Assembly (NCBI GenBank): GCA_958298945.1
Contig: OY282608.1
Location: 63,588,951-63,652,950 of the forward strand
DNA: 64,000 nucleotides
Source: Atherix ibis
Taxonomy: Eukaryota > Arthropoda > Insecta > Diptera > Athericidae
Direction of reading: 5' to 3'
The translations under genes were made by a program, and so were the position numbers. The notes below the pieces were generated by a model. That model made no database searches and had not been told where the DNA came from. It was given only the letters and a program-made list of their open reading frames with translations. Of the stretch, positions 47,191 through 59,499 are shown piece by piece; the stretch's first letter is position 1; every line of letters begins with the position of its first letter.

Positions 47191-50100
47191 TTTGTTAGTT
47201 TGTTGGTTTGTTGGCTTGTTGGCTTGTTGGTTTGTTGGTTCGTTGGTTTGTTCGTTTGTTGGTTTGTTGGTTTGTTGGTTTTTTGGTTTGTTGGTTTATT
47301 TGTTTGTTGGTTTGTTGGTTTATTTGTTTGTTGGTTTGTTGGTTTGTTGGCTTGTTGGTTTGTTGGTTTGTTGGCTTGTTGGTTTGTTGGTTTGTTGGTT
47401 TGTTGGTTTGTTGGTTTGTTGGTTTGTTGGCTTGTTGGTTTGTTGGTTTGTTGGCTTGTTGGCTTGTTGGTTTGTTGGTTTGTTGGCTTGTTGGCTTGTT
47501 GGTTTGTTGGTTTGTTGGTTTGTTGGTTTGTTGGTTTGTTGGTTTGTTGAATTGTTGGTTTGTTTGTTTGTTGGCTTGTTGGCTTGTTGGTTTGTTGGCT
47601 TGTTGGTTTGTTGGTTTGTTGGTTTGTTGGCTTGTTGGTTTGTTGGTTTGTTGGTTTGTTGGCTTGTTGGTTTGTTAGTTTGTTGGTTTGTTGGTTTGTT
47701 GGTATGTTGGTTTGTGGCTTTGTTGGTTTGTTGGTTTGTTGGCTTGTTGGTTTGTTGGTTTGTTGGCTTGTTGGTTTGTTAGTTTGTTGGCTTTCTGGTT
47801 TGTTGGTTTGTTGGTTTGTTGGTTTGTTGGTTTGATGGTTTGTTGGCTTGTTGGTTTGTTGGTTTGTTGGCTTGTTGGTTTGTTGGCTTGTTGGCTTGTT
47901 GGTTTTTTGGCTTGTTGGTTTGTTGATTTGTTGGTTTTTTGGTTTGTTGGATTGTTGGTTTGTTGGTTTGTTGGTTTGTTGGCTTGTTGGCTTGTTGGTT
48001 TGTTAGTTTGTTGGCTTGTTGGGTTGTTAGTTTGTTGGCTTGTTGGCTTGTTGGTTTGTTGGTTTGTTGGTTTGTTGGCTTGTTGGTTTGTTGGTTTGTT
48101 GGCTTGTTGGTTTGTTAGTTTGTTGGTTTGTTAGTTTGTTGGTTTGTTGGTTTGTTGCTTTGTTGGTTTGTTGGTTTGTTGGCTTGTTGGCTTGTTGGTT
48201 TGTTGGCTTGTTGGGTTGTTGGCTTGTTGGTTTGTTGGCTTGTTGGCTTGTTGGTTTGTTGGTTTGTGGGTTTGTTGGTTTGTTGGTTTGTTCGTTTGTT
48301 GGTTTGTTGGTTAATTGGTTTGATGGTTTGTTGATTTGTTGGTTTGTTGGTTTGTTGGTTTGTTGGTTTGTTGGTTTATTTGTTTGTTGGTTTATTGGTT
48401 TGTTGGTTTGTTGGTTTGTTGGTTTGTTGGTTTGTTGGTTTGTTGGTTTGTTGGTTTATTTGTTTGTTGGTTGGTTGGCTTGTTGGTTTGTTGGTTTGTT
48501 GGTTTGCTGGCTTGTTGGTTTGTTGGTTTGTTGGCTTGTTGGCTTGTTGGTTTGTTGGTTTGTTGGTTTATTGGTTTGTTGGTTTGTATGTTTGTTGGTT
48601 TTTTTGGTTTGTTGGTTTGTTGGTTTGTTGGCTTGTTGGTTTGTTGGTTTGTTGGCTTGTTGGTTTGTTGGTTTGTTGGCTTGTTGGCTTGTTGGTTTGT
48701 TGGTTTGTTAGCTTGTTGGTTACTTAGTTTGTTGGTTTGTTGGTTTGTTGGTTTGTTGGCTTGTTGGCTTGTTGGTTTGTTGGTTTGTTGGTTTGTTGGT
48801 TTGTTGGCTTGTGTGTTTGTTGGTTTGTTGACTTGTTGGTTTGTTGGTTTGTTGAATTGTTGGTTTGTTTGTTTGTTGGCTTGTTGGCTTGTTGGTTTGT
48901 TGGTTTGTTGGTTTGTTGGTTTGTTGGTTTGTTGGCTTGTTGGTTTGTTGGTTTGTTGGTTTGTTGGTTTGTTGGCTTGTTGGTTTGTTAGTTTGTTGGC
49001 TTGTTGGTTTGTTAGTTTGTTGGTATGTTGGTTTGTTGCTTTGTTGGTTTGTTGGTTTGTTGGCTTGTTGGCTTGCTGGTTTGTTGGCTTGTTGGTTTGT
49101 TAGTTTGTTGGCTTTCTGGTTTGTTGGTTTGTTGGTTTGTTGGTTTGTTGTTTGTTGGTTTGTTGGCTTGTTGGTTTGTTGGTTTGTTGGCTTGTTGGTT
49201 TGTTGGCTTGTTGGCTTGTTGGTTTTTTGGCTTGTTGGTTTGTTAGTTCGTTGGTTTTTTGGTTTGTTGGATTGTTGGTTTGTTGGTTTGTTGGTTTGTT
49301 GGTTTGTTGGCTTGTTGGCTTGTTGGTTTGTTAGTTTGTTGGCTTGTTGGGTTGTTAGTTTGTTGGCTTGTTGGCTTGTTTGTTTGTTGGTTTGTTGGTT
49401 TGTTGGCTTGTTGGTTTGTTGGTTTGTTGGCTTGTTGGTTTGTTAGTTTGTTGGTTTGTTGGTTTGTTGGTTTGTTGGTTTGTTGCTTTGTTGGTTTGTT
49501 GGTTTGTTGGCTTGTTGGCTTGTTGGTTTGTTGGCTTGTTGGGTTGTTGGCTTGTTGGTTTGTTGGCTTGTTGGCTTGTTGGTTTGTTGGTTTGTTGGTT
49601 TGTTGGTTTGTTGGTTTGTTGATTTGTTCGTTTGTTGTTTTGTTGGTTAATTGGTTTGTTGGTTTGTTGGTTTGTTGGTTTGTTGGTTTGTTGGTTTGTT
49701 GGTTTGTTGGTTTATTTGTTTGTTGGTTTATTGGTCTGTTGGTTGGTTGGCTTGTTGGTTTGTTGGTTTGTTGGTTTGCTGGCTTGTTGGTTTGTTGGTT
49801 TGTTGGCTTGTTGGCTTGTTGGTTTGTTGGTTTGTTGGTTTATTGGTTTGTTGGTTTGTTGGTTTGTTGGTTTTTTTGGTTTGTTGGTTTGTTGGTTTGT
49901 TGGCTTGTTGGTTTGCTGGTTTGTTGGCTTGTTGGTTTGTTGGCTTGTTGGCTTGTTGGTTTGTTGGTTTGTTAGCTTGTTGGTTACTTAGTTTGTTGGT
50001 TTGCTGGCTTGTTGGTTTGTTGGTTTGTTGGCTTGTTGGCTTGTTGGTTTGTTGGTTTGTTGGTTTATTGGTTTGTTGGTTTGTTGGTTTGTTGGTTTTT

Positions 50101-51351
50101 TTGGTTTGTTGGTTTGTTGGTTTGTTGGCTTGTTGGTTTGCTGGTTTGTTGGCTTGTTGGTTTGTTGGCTTGTTGGCTTGTTGGCTTGTTGGTTTGTTGG
50201 TTTGTTAGTTTGTTGGTTTGTTGGCTTGTGTGTTTGTTGGTTTGTTGACTTGTTGGTTTGTTGGTTTGTTGGTTTGTTGGCTTGTTGGCTTGTTGGTTTG
50301 TTGGTTTGTTAGCTTGTTAGTTTGTTGGTTTGTTGGTTTGTTGGCCTGTTGGCTTGTTACTTTGTTCGTTTGATGGTTTGTTGGTTTGTTGGTTTTTTGG
50401 TTTGTTGGTTTTTTTGGTTTGTTACTTTGTTGGTTTGTTGGTTTGTTTGCTTGTTGGCTTGTTGGTTTGCTGACTTGTTGGTTTGTTAGTTTGTTGGCTT
50501 TTTGGTTACTTGGTTTGTTGTTTTGTTGGCTTGTTGGCTTGTTGGTTTGTTGCTTTGTTCGTTTGATGGTTTGTTGGTTTGTTGGTTACTTGGTTTGTTG
50601 GTTTGTTGGTTTGTTGGCTTGTTGGTTTGTTGGTTTGTTGGTTTGTTGGTTTGTTGGTTTGTTGGTTTGTTGGTTTGTTGGCTTGTTGGTTTGTTGGTTT
50701 GTTGATTTGTTGGTTTGTTGGCTTGTTGGTTTGTTAGTTTGTTGGTTTGCTGGTTTGTTGGTATGTTGGTTTATTGCTTTGTTGGTTTGTTGGTTTGTTG
50801 GCTTGTTGGCTTGCTGGTTTGTTGGCTTGTTGGTTTGTTAGTTTGTTGGCTTTCTGGTTTGTTGGTTTGTTGGTTTGTTGGTTTGTTGGTTTGTTGGCTT
50901 GTTGGTTTGTTGGTTTGTTGGCTTGTTGGTTTGTTGGCTTGTTGGCTTGTTGGTTTTTTGGCTTGTTGGTTTGTTAGTTCGTTGGTTTTTTGGTTTGTTG
51001 GATTGTTGGTTTGTTGGTTTGTTGGTTTGTTGGTTTGTTGGCTTGTTGGCTTGTTGGTTTGTTAGTGTGTTGGCTTGTTGGGTTGTTAGTTTGTTGGCTT
51101 GTTGGCTTGTTGGTTTGTTGGTTTGTTGGTTTGTTGGCTTGTTGGTTTGTTGGTTTGTTGGCTTGTTGGTTTGTTAGTTTGTTGGTTTGTTGGTTTGTTG
51201 GTTTGTTGGTTTGTTGCTTTGTTGGTTTGTTGGTTTGTTGGTTTGTTGGCTTGTTGGCTTGTTGGTTTGTTGGCTTGTTGGGTTGTTGGCTTGTTGGTTT
51301 GTTGGCTTGTTGGCTTGTTGGTTTGTTGGTTTGTTGGTTTGTTGGTTTGTT

Positions 51352-52760
51352 GGTTTGTTCGTTTGTTGGTTTGTTGGTTAATTGGTTTGTTGGTTTGTTG
51401 GTTTGTTGGTTTGTTGGTTTGTTGGTTTGTTGGTTTGTTGGTTTATTTGTTTGTTGGTTTATTGGTTTGTTGGTTTGTTGGTTTGTTGGTTTGTTGGTTT
51501 GTTGGTTTATTTGTTTGTTGGTTGGTTGGCTTGTTGGTTTGTTGGTTTGTTGGTTTGCTGGCTTGTTGGTTTGTTGGTTTGTTGGCTTGTTGGCTTGTTG
51601 GTTTGTTGGTTTGTTGGTTTATTGGTTTGTTGGTTTGTTGGTTTGTTGGTTTTTTTGGTTTGTTGGTTTGTTGGTTTGTTGGCTTGTTGGTTTGCTGGTT
51701 TGTTGGCTTGTTGGTTTGTTGGTTTGTTGGCTTGTTGGCTTGTTGGTTTGTTGGTTTGTTAGCTTGTTGGTTACTTAGTTTGTTGGTTTGTTGGTTTGTT
51801 GGTTTGTTGGCTTGTTGGCTTGTTGGTTTGTTGGTTTGTTGGTTTGTTGGTTTTTTGGCTTGTGTGTTTGTTGGTTTGTTGACTTGTTGGTTTGTTGGTT
51901 TGTTGGTTTGTTGGCTTGTTGGCTTGTTGGCTTGTTGGTTTGTTGGTTTGTTGGCTTGTTAGTTTGTTGGTTTGTTGGTTTGTTGGCCTGTTGGCTTGTT
52001 ACTTTGTTCGTTTGATGGTTTGTTGGTTTGTTGGTTTTTTGGTTTGTTGGTTTTTTGGTTTGTTACTTTGTTGGTTTGTTGGTTTGTTGGCTTGTTGGCT
52101 TGTTGGTTTGTTGGCTTGTTGGTTTGTTAGTTTGTTGGCTTTTTGGTTACTTGGTTTGTTGTTTTGTTGGCTTGTTGGCTTGTTGGTTTGTTGCTTTGTT
52201 CGTTTGATGGTTTGTTGTTTTGTTGGTTACTTGGTTTGTTGGTTTGTTGGTTTGTTGGCTTGTTGGTTTGTTGGCTTGTTTGTTTGTTGGTTTGTTGGTT
52301 TGTTGGCTTATTGGCTTGTTGGTTTGTTGGTTTGTTGGTTTGTTGGTTTGTTGGTTTGTTGGTTTTTTGGTTTGTTGGTTTATTTGTTTGTTGGTTTGTT
52401 GGCTTGTTGGTTTGTTGGTTTGTTGGTTTGTTGGTTTGTTGGCTTGTTGGTTTGTTGGTTTGTTGGTTTGTTGGTTTGTTGGCTTGTTGGCTTTTTGGTT
52501 TGTTGGTTTGTTGGCTTGTTGGTTTGATGGTTTGTTGGCTTGTTGGCTTGTTGCTTTGTTCGTTTGATGGTTTGTTGGTTTGTTGGTTTGTTGGCTTGTT
52601 GGTTTGTTAGTTTGTTGGTTTGTTGGTTTGTTGGTTTGTTGGTTTGTTGGCTTGTTGGCTTGTTGGTTTGTTGGTTTGTTGGCTAGTTGGTTTGTTTGTT
52701 TGTTAGCTTGTTGGCTTGTTGGTTTGTTAGTTTGTTGGCTTGTTGATTACTTAGTTTGTT
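51352..52760 (+). repeat. 1409-bp tandem duplication, copy 1
   Basis: Landmarks 51382/52791, 51788/53197, 51892/53301 and 52143/53552 are all spaced 1409 bp, dropping to 1401 (one octamer lost) near the end. Copy 1 ends after GATTACTTAGTTTG at about 52745-52760. Confidence 0.87.
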
Positions 52761-54169
52761 GGTTTGTTCGTTTGTTGGTTTGTTGGTTAATTGGTTTGTT
52801 GGTTTTTTGGTTTGTTGGTTTGTTGGTTTGTTGGTTTGTTGGTTTGTTGGTTTATTTGTTTGTTGGTTTATTGGTTTGTTGGTTTGTTGGTTTGTTGGTT
52901 TGTTGGTTTGTTGGTTTATTTGTTTGTTGGTTGGTTGGCTTGTTGGTTTGTTGGTTTGTTGGTTTGCTGGCTTGTTGGTTTGTTGGTTTGTTGGCTTGTT
53001 GGCTTGTTGGTTTGTTGGTTTGTTGGTTTATTGGTTTGTTGGTTTGTTGGTTTGTTGGTTTTTTTGGTTTGTTGGTTTGTTGGTTTGTTGGCTTGTTGGT
53101 TTGCTGGTTTGTTGGCTTGTTGGTTTGTTGGTTTGTTGGCTTGTTGGCTTGTTGGTTTGTTGGTTTGTTAGCTTGTTGGTTACTTAGTTTGTTGGTTTGT
53201 TGGTTTGTTGGTTTGTTGGCTTGTTGGCTTGTTGGTTTGTTGGTTTGTTGGTTTGTTGGTTTTTTGGCTTGTGTGTTTGTTGGTTTGTTGACTTGTTGGT
53301 TTGTTGGTTTGTTGGTTTGTTGGCTTGTTGGCTTGTTGGCTTGTTGGTTTGTTGGTTTGTTGGCTTGTTAGTTTGTTGGTTTGTTGGTTTGTTGGCCTGT
53401 TGGCTTGTTACTTTGTTCGTTTGATGGTTTGTTGGTTTGTTGGTTTTTTGGTTTGTTGGTTTTTTGGTTTGTTACTTTGTTGGTTTGTTGGTTTGTTGGC
53501 TTGTTGGCTTGTTGGTTTGTTGGCTTGTTGGTTTGTTAGTTTGTTGGCTTTTTGGTTACTTGGTTTGTTGTTTTGTTGGCTTGTTGGCTTGTTGGTTTGT
53601 TGCTTTGTTCGTTTGATGGTTTGTTGTTTTGTTGGTTACTTGGTTTGTTGGTTTGTTGGTTTGTTGGCTTGTTGGTTTGTTGGCTTGTTTGTTTGTTGGT
53701 TTGTTGGCTTATTGGCTTGTTGGTTTGTTGGTTTGTTGGTTTGTTGGTTTGTTGGTTTGTTGGTTTTTTGGTTTGTTGGTTTATTTGTTTGTTGGTTTGT
53801 TGGCTTGTTGGTTTGTTGGTTTGTTGGTTTGTTGGTTTGTTGGCTTGTTGGTTTGTTGGTTTGTTGGTTTGTTGGTTTGTTGGCTTGTTGGCTTTTTGGT
53901 TTGTTGGTTTGTTGGCTTGTTGGTTTGATGGTTTGTTGGCTTGTTGGCTTGTTGCTTTGTTCGTTTGATGGTTTGTTGGTTTGTTGGTTTGTTGGCTTGT
54001 TGGTTTGTTAGTTTGTTGGTTTGTTGGTTTGTTGGTTTGTTGGTTTGTTGGCTTGTTGGCTTGTTGGTTTGTTGGTTTGTTGGCTAGTTGGTTTGTTTGT
54101 TTGTTAGCTTGTTGGTTTGTTGGTTTGTTAGTTTGTTGGCTTGTTGATTACTTAGTTTGTTGGTTTGTT
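52761..54169 (+). repeat. 1409-bp tandem duplication, copy 2
   Basis: This is the tandem partner of 51352-52760. At the junction near 52760 the sequence passes from TTAGTTTGTTGGTTTG straight into the TTCGTTTG word that begins copy 1, so a sharp breakpoint can be placed within about one octamer. Similar, more diverged blocks occur at about 48040-48990 and 49360-49990. Confidence 0.85.
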
Positions 54170-57100
54170 GGTTTGTTGGTTTGTTGGTTTGTTGGTTTTT
54201 GGTTTGTTGGTTTATTTGTTTGTTGGTTTGTTGGCTTGTTGGTTTGTTGGTTTGTTGGTTTATTGGCTTGTTGGTTTGTTGGTTTGTTGGCTTGTTGGCT
54301 TGTTGGTTTGTTGGTTTGTTGGTTTGTTGGTTTGTTGGTTTGTTGGCTTGTTAGTTTGTTGGTTTGTTGGCTTGTTGATTTGTTGGTTTGTTGGCTTGTT
54401 GGCTTGTTGGTTTGTTGGTTTGTTGGCTTGTTGGCTTGTTGGTTTGTTGGTTTGTTGGTTTGTTGGTTTGTTGGTTTGTTGGTTTGTTGGCTTGTTGGCT
54501 TGTTGGTTTGTTGGTTTGTTGATTTGTTGGTTTGTTGGCTTGTTGGTTTGCTGGTTTGTTGGCTTGTTGGTTTGTTAGTTTGTTGGTTTGTTGGCTTGTT
54601 GGCTTATTGGTTTGTTGGTTTGTTGGCTTGTTGGTTTGTTGGCTTGTTGGTTTGTTGGTTTGTTGGTTTGTTGGCTTGTTCGCTTGTTGGTTTGTTGGTT
54701 TGTTGGCTTATAGGTTATTTAGTTTGTTTATTTTTGTCATGTTGGTTTGTTGGTTTGTTGGTTTGTTGGCTTGTTGGTTTGTTGGTTTGTTGGCTTGTTG
54801 GTTTGTTAGTTTGTTGGTTTGTTGGTTTGTTGGTTTGTTGGTTTGTTGCTTTGTTGGTTTGTTGGTTTGTTGGCTTGTTGGCTTGTTGGTATGTTTGCTT
54901 GTTGGTTTGTTAGTTTGTTGGCTTTTATGTTACTTGGTTTGTTGGTTTGTTGGCTTGTTGGTTTGTTGGTTTGTTGGTTTGTTGGCTTGTTGGCTTGTTG
55001 GTTTGTTGGTTTTTTCGTTTGTTGATTTATTTGTTTGTTGGTTTGTTGGCTTGTTGGTTTGTTGGTTTGTTAGTTTGTTGGTTTGTTGGTTTGTTGGCTT
55101 GTTGGTTTGTTGGTTTGTTGGTTTGTTGGCTTGTTGGCTTGTTGGTTTGTTGGTTTTTTGGTTTGTTGGTTTATTTGTTTGTTGGTTTGTTGGCTTGTTG
55201 GTTTGTTGGTTTGTTGGTTTGTTGGTTTGTTGGCTTGTTGGTTTGTTGGTTTGTTGGTTTGTTGGCTTGTTGGCTTGTTGCTTTGTTGGTTTGTTCGTTT
55301 GTTGGTTTGTTGGCTTGTGGGCTTGTTGCTTTGTTGGTTTGTTGGTTTGTTGGCTTGTTGGTTTGTTGGTTTGTTGGCTTGTTGGTTTGTTGGTTTGTTG
55401 GTTTGTTGGTTTGTTGGCTTGTTGGTTTGTTGGTTTGTTTGTTTTTTGGTTTGTTGGTTTATTTGTTTGTTGGTTTATTGGCTTGTTGGTTTGTTGGTTT
55501 TTTGGTTTGTTGGTTTGTTGGTTTGTTGGCTTGTTGGCTTGTTGGTTTGTTGGTTTGTTGGCTTGTTGGCTTGTTGGTTTGTTGGTTTGTTGGCTTGTTG
55601 GCTTGTTCGTTTGTTGGTTTGTTGGTTTGTTGGTTTGTTGCTTTGTTGGTTTGTTGGTTTGTTGGCTTGTTGGCTTGTTGGCTTGTTGGTTTGTTAGTTT
55701 GTTGGCTTTTTGGTTACTTGGTTTGTTGGTTTGTTGGTTTGTTGGATTGTTGGTTTGTTGGCTTGTTGCTTTGTTGGTTTGTTGGTTTGTTGGCTTGTTG
55801 GCTTGTTGGTTTGTTGGTTTGTTGGTTTGTTGGTTTGTTGGCTTGTTGGTTTGTTGGTTTGTTGGCTTGTTGGTTTGTTGGTTTGTTGGTTTGTTGGCTT
55901 GTTGGCTTGTTGGTTTGTTGGTTTGGCTAGTTGGTTTGTTGGCTTGTTGGTTTGTTGGTTTGTTGGTTTGTTGGCTTGTTGGTTTGTTGGTTTGTTGGAT
56001 TGTTGGCTTGTTGGTTAATTGGTTTGTTGGTTTGTTGGCATGTTGGTTTGTTGGTTTGTTGGTTTGTTGGCTTGTAGGTTACTTAGTTTTTTGGTTTGTT
56101 GGCATGTTGGTTTGTTGGTTTGTTGGTTTGTTGGCTTGTTGGCTTGTTGGTTTGTTGGTTTGTTAGCTTGTTGGTTTGTTAGTTTGTTGGCTTTTTGGTT
56201 ACTTGGTTTGTTGGCTTGTTGGTTTGTTGGCTTGTTGGCTTGTTGCTTTGTTGGTTTGTTGGTTTGTTGGCTTGTTGGTTTGTTGGTTTGTTAGTTTGTT
56301 GGATTGTTAGCTTGTTGGTTTGTTGGTTGGTTCGTTTGTTGGTTTGTTAGTTTGTTGGTTTGTTGGCTTGTTGGCTTGTTGGTTTGTTGGTTTTTTGGTT
56401 TGTTGGTTTGTTGGTTTATTGGTTTGTTGGTTTGTTGGTTTGTTGGCTCGTTGGTTTGTTGGTTTGTTGGCTTGTTGGTTTGTTGGTTTGTTGGTTTGTT
56501 GGTTTTTTGCTTTGTTGGTTTGTTGGTTTGTTGGCTTGTTGGCTTGTTGGTTTGTTGGCTTGTTGGTTTGTTAGTTTGTTGGCTTTTTGGTCACTTGGTT
56601 TGTTGGTTTGTTGGCTTGTTGGCTTGTTGGTTTGTTGGTTTGTTAGCTTGTTGGTTTGTTAGTTTGTTGGCTTTTTGGTTACTTGGTTTGTTGGCTTGTT
56701 GGTTTGTTGGTTTGTTGGCTTGTTGGCTTGTTGCTTTGTTGGTTTGTTGGTTTGTTGGCTTGTTGGTTTGTTGGTTTGTTAGTTTGTTGGCTTGTTAGCT
56801 TGTTGGTTTGTTGGTTGGTTCGTTTGTTGGTTTGTTAGTTTGTTGGTTTGTTGGCTTGTTGGCTTGTTGGTTTGTTGGTTTTTTGGTTTGTTGGTTTGTT
56901 GGTTTATTGGTTTGTTGGTTTGTTGGTTTGTTGGCTCGTTGGTTTGTTGGTTTGTTGGCTTGTTGGTTTGTTGGTTTGTTGGTTTGTTGGTTTTTTGCTT
57001 TGTTGGTTTGTTGGTTTGTTGGTTTGTTGGCTTGTTGGCTTGTTGGTTTGTTGGCTTGTTGGTTTGTTAGTTTGTTGGCTTTTTGGTTACTTGGTTTGTT

Positions 57101-59270
57101 GGTTTGTTGGCTTGTTGGCTTATTGGTTTGTTGGCTTGTTGGCTTGTTGGTTTGTTGGTTTGTTGGTTTGTTGGTTTGTTGGTTTATTTGTTTGTTGGTT
57201 TGTTGGCTTGTTGGTTTGTTGGTTTGTTGGCTTGTTGGTTACTTAGTTTGTTGGTTTGTTGGCTTGTTGGCTTGTTGGTTTGTTGGTTTGTTGGTTTGTT
57301 GGTTTGTTGGCTTGTTGGTTTGTTGGTTTGTTGGCTTGTTGGTTTGTTGGTTTGTTGGTTTGTTGGTATGTTGGCTTGTTGGCTTGTTGGCTTGTTGGTT
57401 TGTTGGCTTGTTGGTTTGTTGGCTTGTTGGTTTGTTGGCTTGTTGGTTTGTTGGTTTGTTGGTTTGTTAGCTTGTTGGCTTGTTGGTTTGCTGGTTTGTT
57501 AGCTTGTTGGTTACTTAGTTTGTTGGTTTGTTGGCATGTTGGTTTGTTGGTTTGTTGGTTTGTTGGCTTGTTGGCTTGTTGGTTTTGTTGGTTTGTTGGC
57601 TTGTTGGTTTGTTAGTTTGTTGGTTTGTTGGTTTGTTGGTTTGTTGGTTTGTTGGCTTGTTGGCTTGTTGGTTTGTTGGTTTGTTGGCTAGTTGGTTTGT
57701 TTGTGTGTTAGCTTGTTGGCTTGTTGATTTGTTAGTTTGTTGGCTTGTTGATTACTTAGTTTGTTGGTTTGTTGGTTTGTTGGTTTGTTGGTTTGTTGGT
57801 TTTTGGTATGTTGGTTTATTTGTTTGTTGGTTTGTTGGCTTGTTGGTTTGTTGGTTTGTTGGTTTATTGGCTTGTTGGTTTGTTGGTTTGTTGGCTTGTT
57901 GGCTTGTTGGTTTGTTGGTTTGTTGGTTTGTTAGTTTGTTGGTTTGTTGGCTTGTTGGCTTGTTGGTTTGTTGGTTTTTTGGTTTGTTGGTTTGTTGGTT
58001 TATTGGTTTGTTGGTTTGTTGGTTTGTTGGCTCGTTGGTTTGTTGGTTTGTTGGCTTGTTGGTTTGTTGGTTTGTTGGTTTGTTGGTTTTTTGCTTTGTT
58101 GGTTTGTTGGTTTGTTGGCTTGTTGGCTTGTTGGTTTGTTGGCTTGTTGGTTTGTTAGTTTGTTGGCTTTTTGGTTACTTGGTTTGTTGGTTTGTTGGCT
58201 TGTTGGCTTGTTGGTTTGTTGGTTTGTTAGCTTGTTGGTTTGTTAGTTTGTTGGCTTTTTGGTTACTTGGTTTGTTGGCTTGTTGGTTTGTTGGTTTGTT
58301 GGCTTGTTGGCTTGTTGCTTTGTTGGTTTGTTGGTTTGTTGGCTTGTTGGTTTGTTGGTTTGTTAGTTTGTTGGCTTGTTAGCTTGTTGGTTTGTTGGTT
58401 GGTTCGTTTGTTGGTTTGTTAGTTTGTTGGTTTGTTGGCTTGTTGGCTTGTTGGTTTGTTGGTTTTTTGGTTTGTTGGTTGGTTGGTTTATTGGTTTGTT
58501 GGTTTGTTGGTTTGTTGGCTCGTTGGTTTGTTGGTTTGTTGGCTTGTTGGTTTGTTGGTTTGTTGGTTTGTTGGTTTTTTGCTTTGTTGGTTTGTTGGTT
58601 TGTTGGTTTGTTGGCTTGTTGGCTTGTTGGTTTGTTGGCTTGTTGGTTTGTTAGTTTGTTGGCTTTTTGGTTACTTGGTTTGTTGGTTTGTTGGCTTGTT
58701 GGCTTATTGGTTTGTTGGCTTGTTGGCTTGTTGGTTTGTTGGTTTGTTGGTTTGTTGGTTTGTTGGTTTATTTGTTTGTTGGTTTGTTGGCTTGTTGGTT
58801 TGTTGGTTTGTTGGCTTGTTGGTTACTTAGTTTGTTGGTTTGTTGGCTTGTTGGCTTGTTGGTTTGTTGGTTTGTTGGTTTGTTGGTTTGTTGGCTTGTT
58901 GGTTTGTTGGTTTGTTGGCTTGTTGGTTTGTTGGTTTGTTGGTTTGTTGGTATGTTGGCTTGTTGGCTTGTTGGCTTGTTGGTTTGTTGGCTTGTTGGTT
59001 TGTTGGCTTGTTGGTTTGTTGGCTTGTTGGTTTGTTGGTTTGTTGGTTTGTTAGCTTGTTGGCTTGTTGGTTTGCTGGTTTGTTAGCTTGTTGGTTACTT
59101 AGTTTGTTGGTTTGTTGGCATGTTGGTTTGTTGGTTTGTTGGTTTGTTGGCTTGTTGGCTTATTGGTTTTGTTGGTTTGTTGGCTTGTTGGTTTGTTAGT
59201 TTGTTGGTTTGTTGGTTTGTTGGTTTGTTGGTTTGTTGGCTTGTTGGCTTGTTGGTTTGTTGGTTTGTTG
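54083..59270 (+). repeat. 5.19-kb higher-order unit, copy 1 (contains nested duplications)
   Basis: CTAG words at 54084 and 59272 (spacing 5188), the most aberrant word of the array at 54705-54745 and 59901-59941 (spacing 5196), and landmarks 55710/60890, 56019/61207, 56304/61492 and 56792/61980 define this unit. It contains internal 1584-bp and 480-488-bp duplications. Confidence 0.85.
56150..57130 (+). repeat. 480-488-bp tandem duplication
   Basis: TGTTAGCTTG at 56161 and 56641 (480 bp) and landmarks 56304/56792, 56320/56808 and 56360/56848 (488 bp, 61 octamers) define two copies meeting near 56640. The pair is conserved in the second 5.19-kb unit near 61340-62320. Confidence 0.75.
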
Positions 59271-59499
59271 GCTAGTTGGTTTGTTTGTGTGTTAGCTTGT
59301 TGGCTTGTTGATTTGTTAGTTTGTTGGCTTGTTGATTACTTAGTTTGTTGGTTTGTTGGTTTGTTGGTTTGTTGGTTTGTTGGTTTTTGGTTTGTTGGTT
59401 TATTTGTTTGTTGGTTTGTTGGCTTGTTGGTTTGTTGGTTTGTTGGTTTATTGGCTTGTTGGTTTGTTGGTTTGTTGGCTTGTTGGCTTGTTGGTTTGT
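56332..59499 (+). repeat. 1584-bp tandem duplication (two copies)
   Basis: Landmarks 56360/57944, 56656/58240, 56792/58376, 57083/58667, 57256/58840, 57528/59112 and 57769/59353 are all exactly 1584 bp (198 octamers) apart. Copies are about 56332-57915 and 57916-59499. The constant spacing over the whole length shows no net indel, so this is young relative to the 7.2-kb and 3.6-kb units. Confidence 0.88.
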
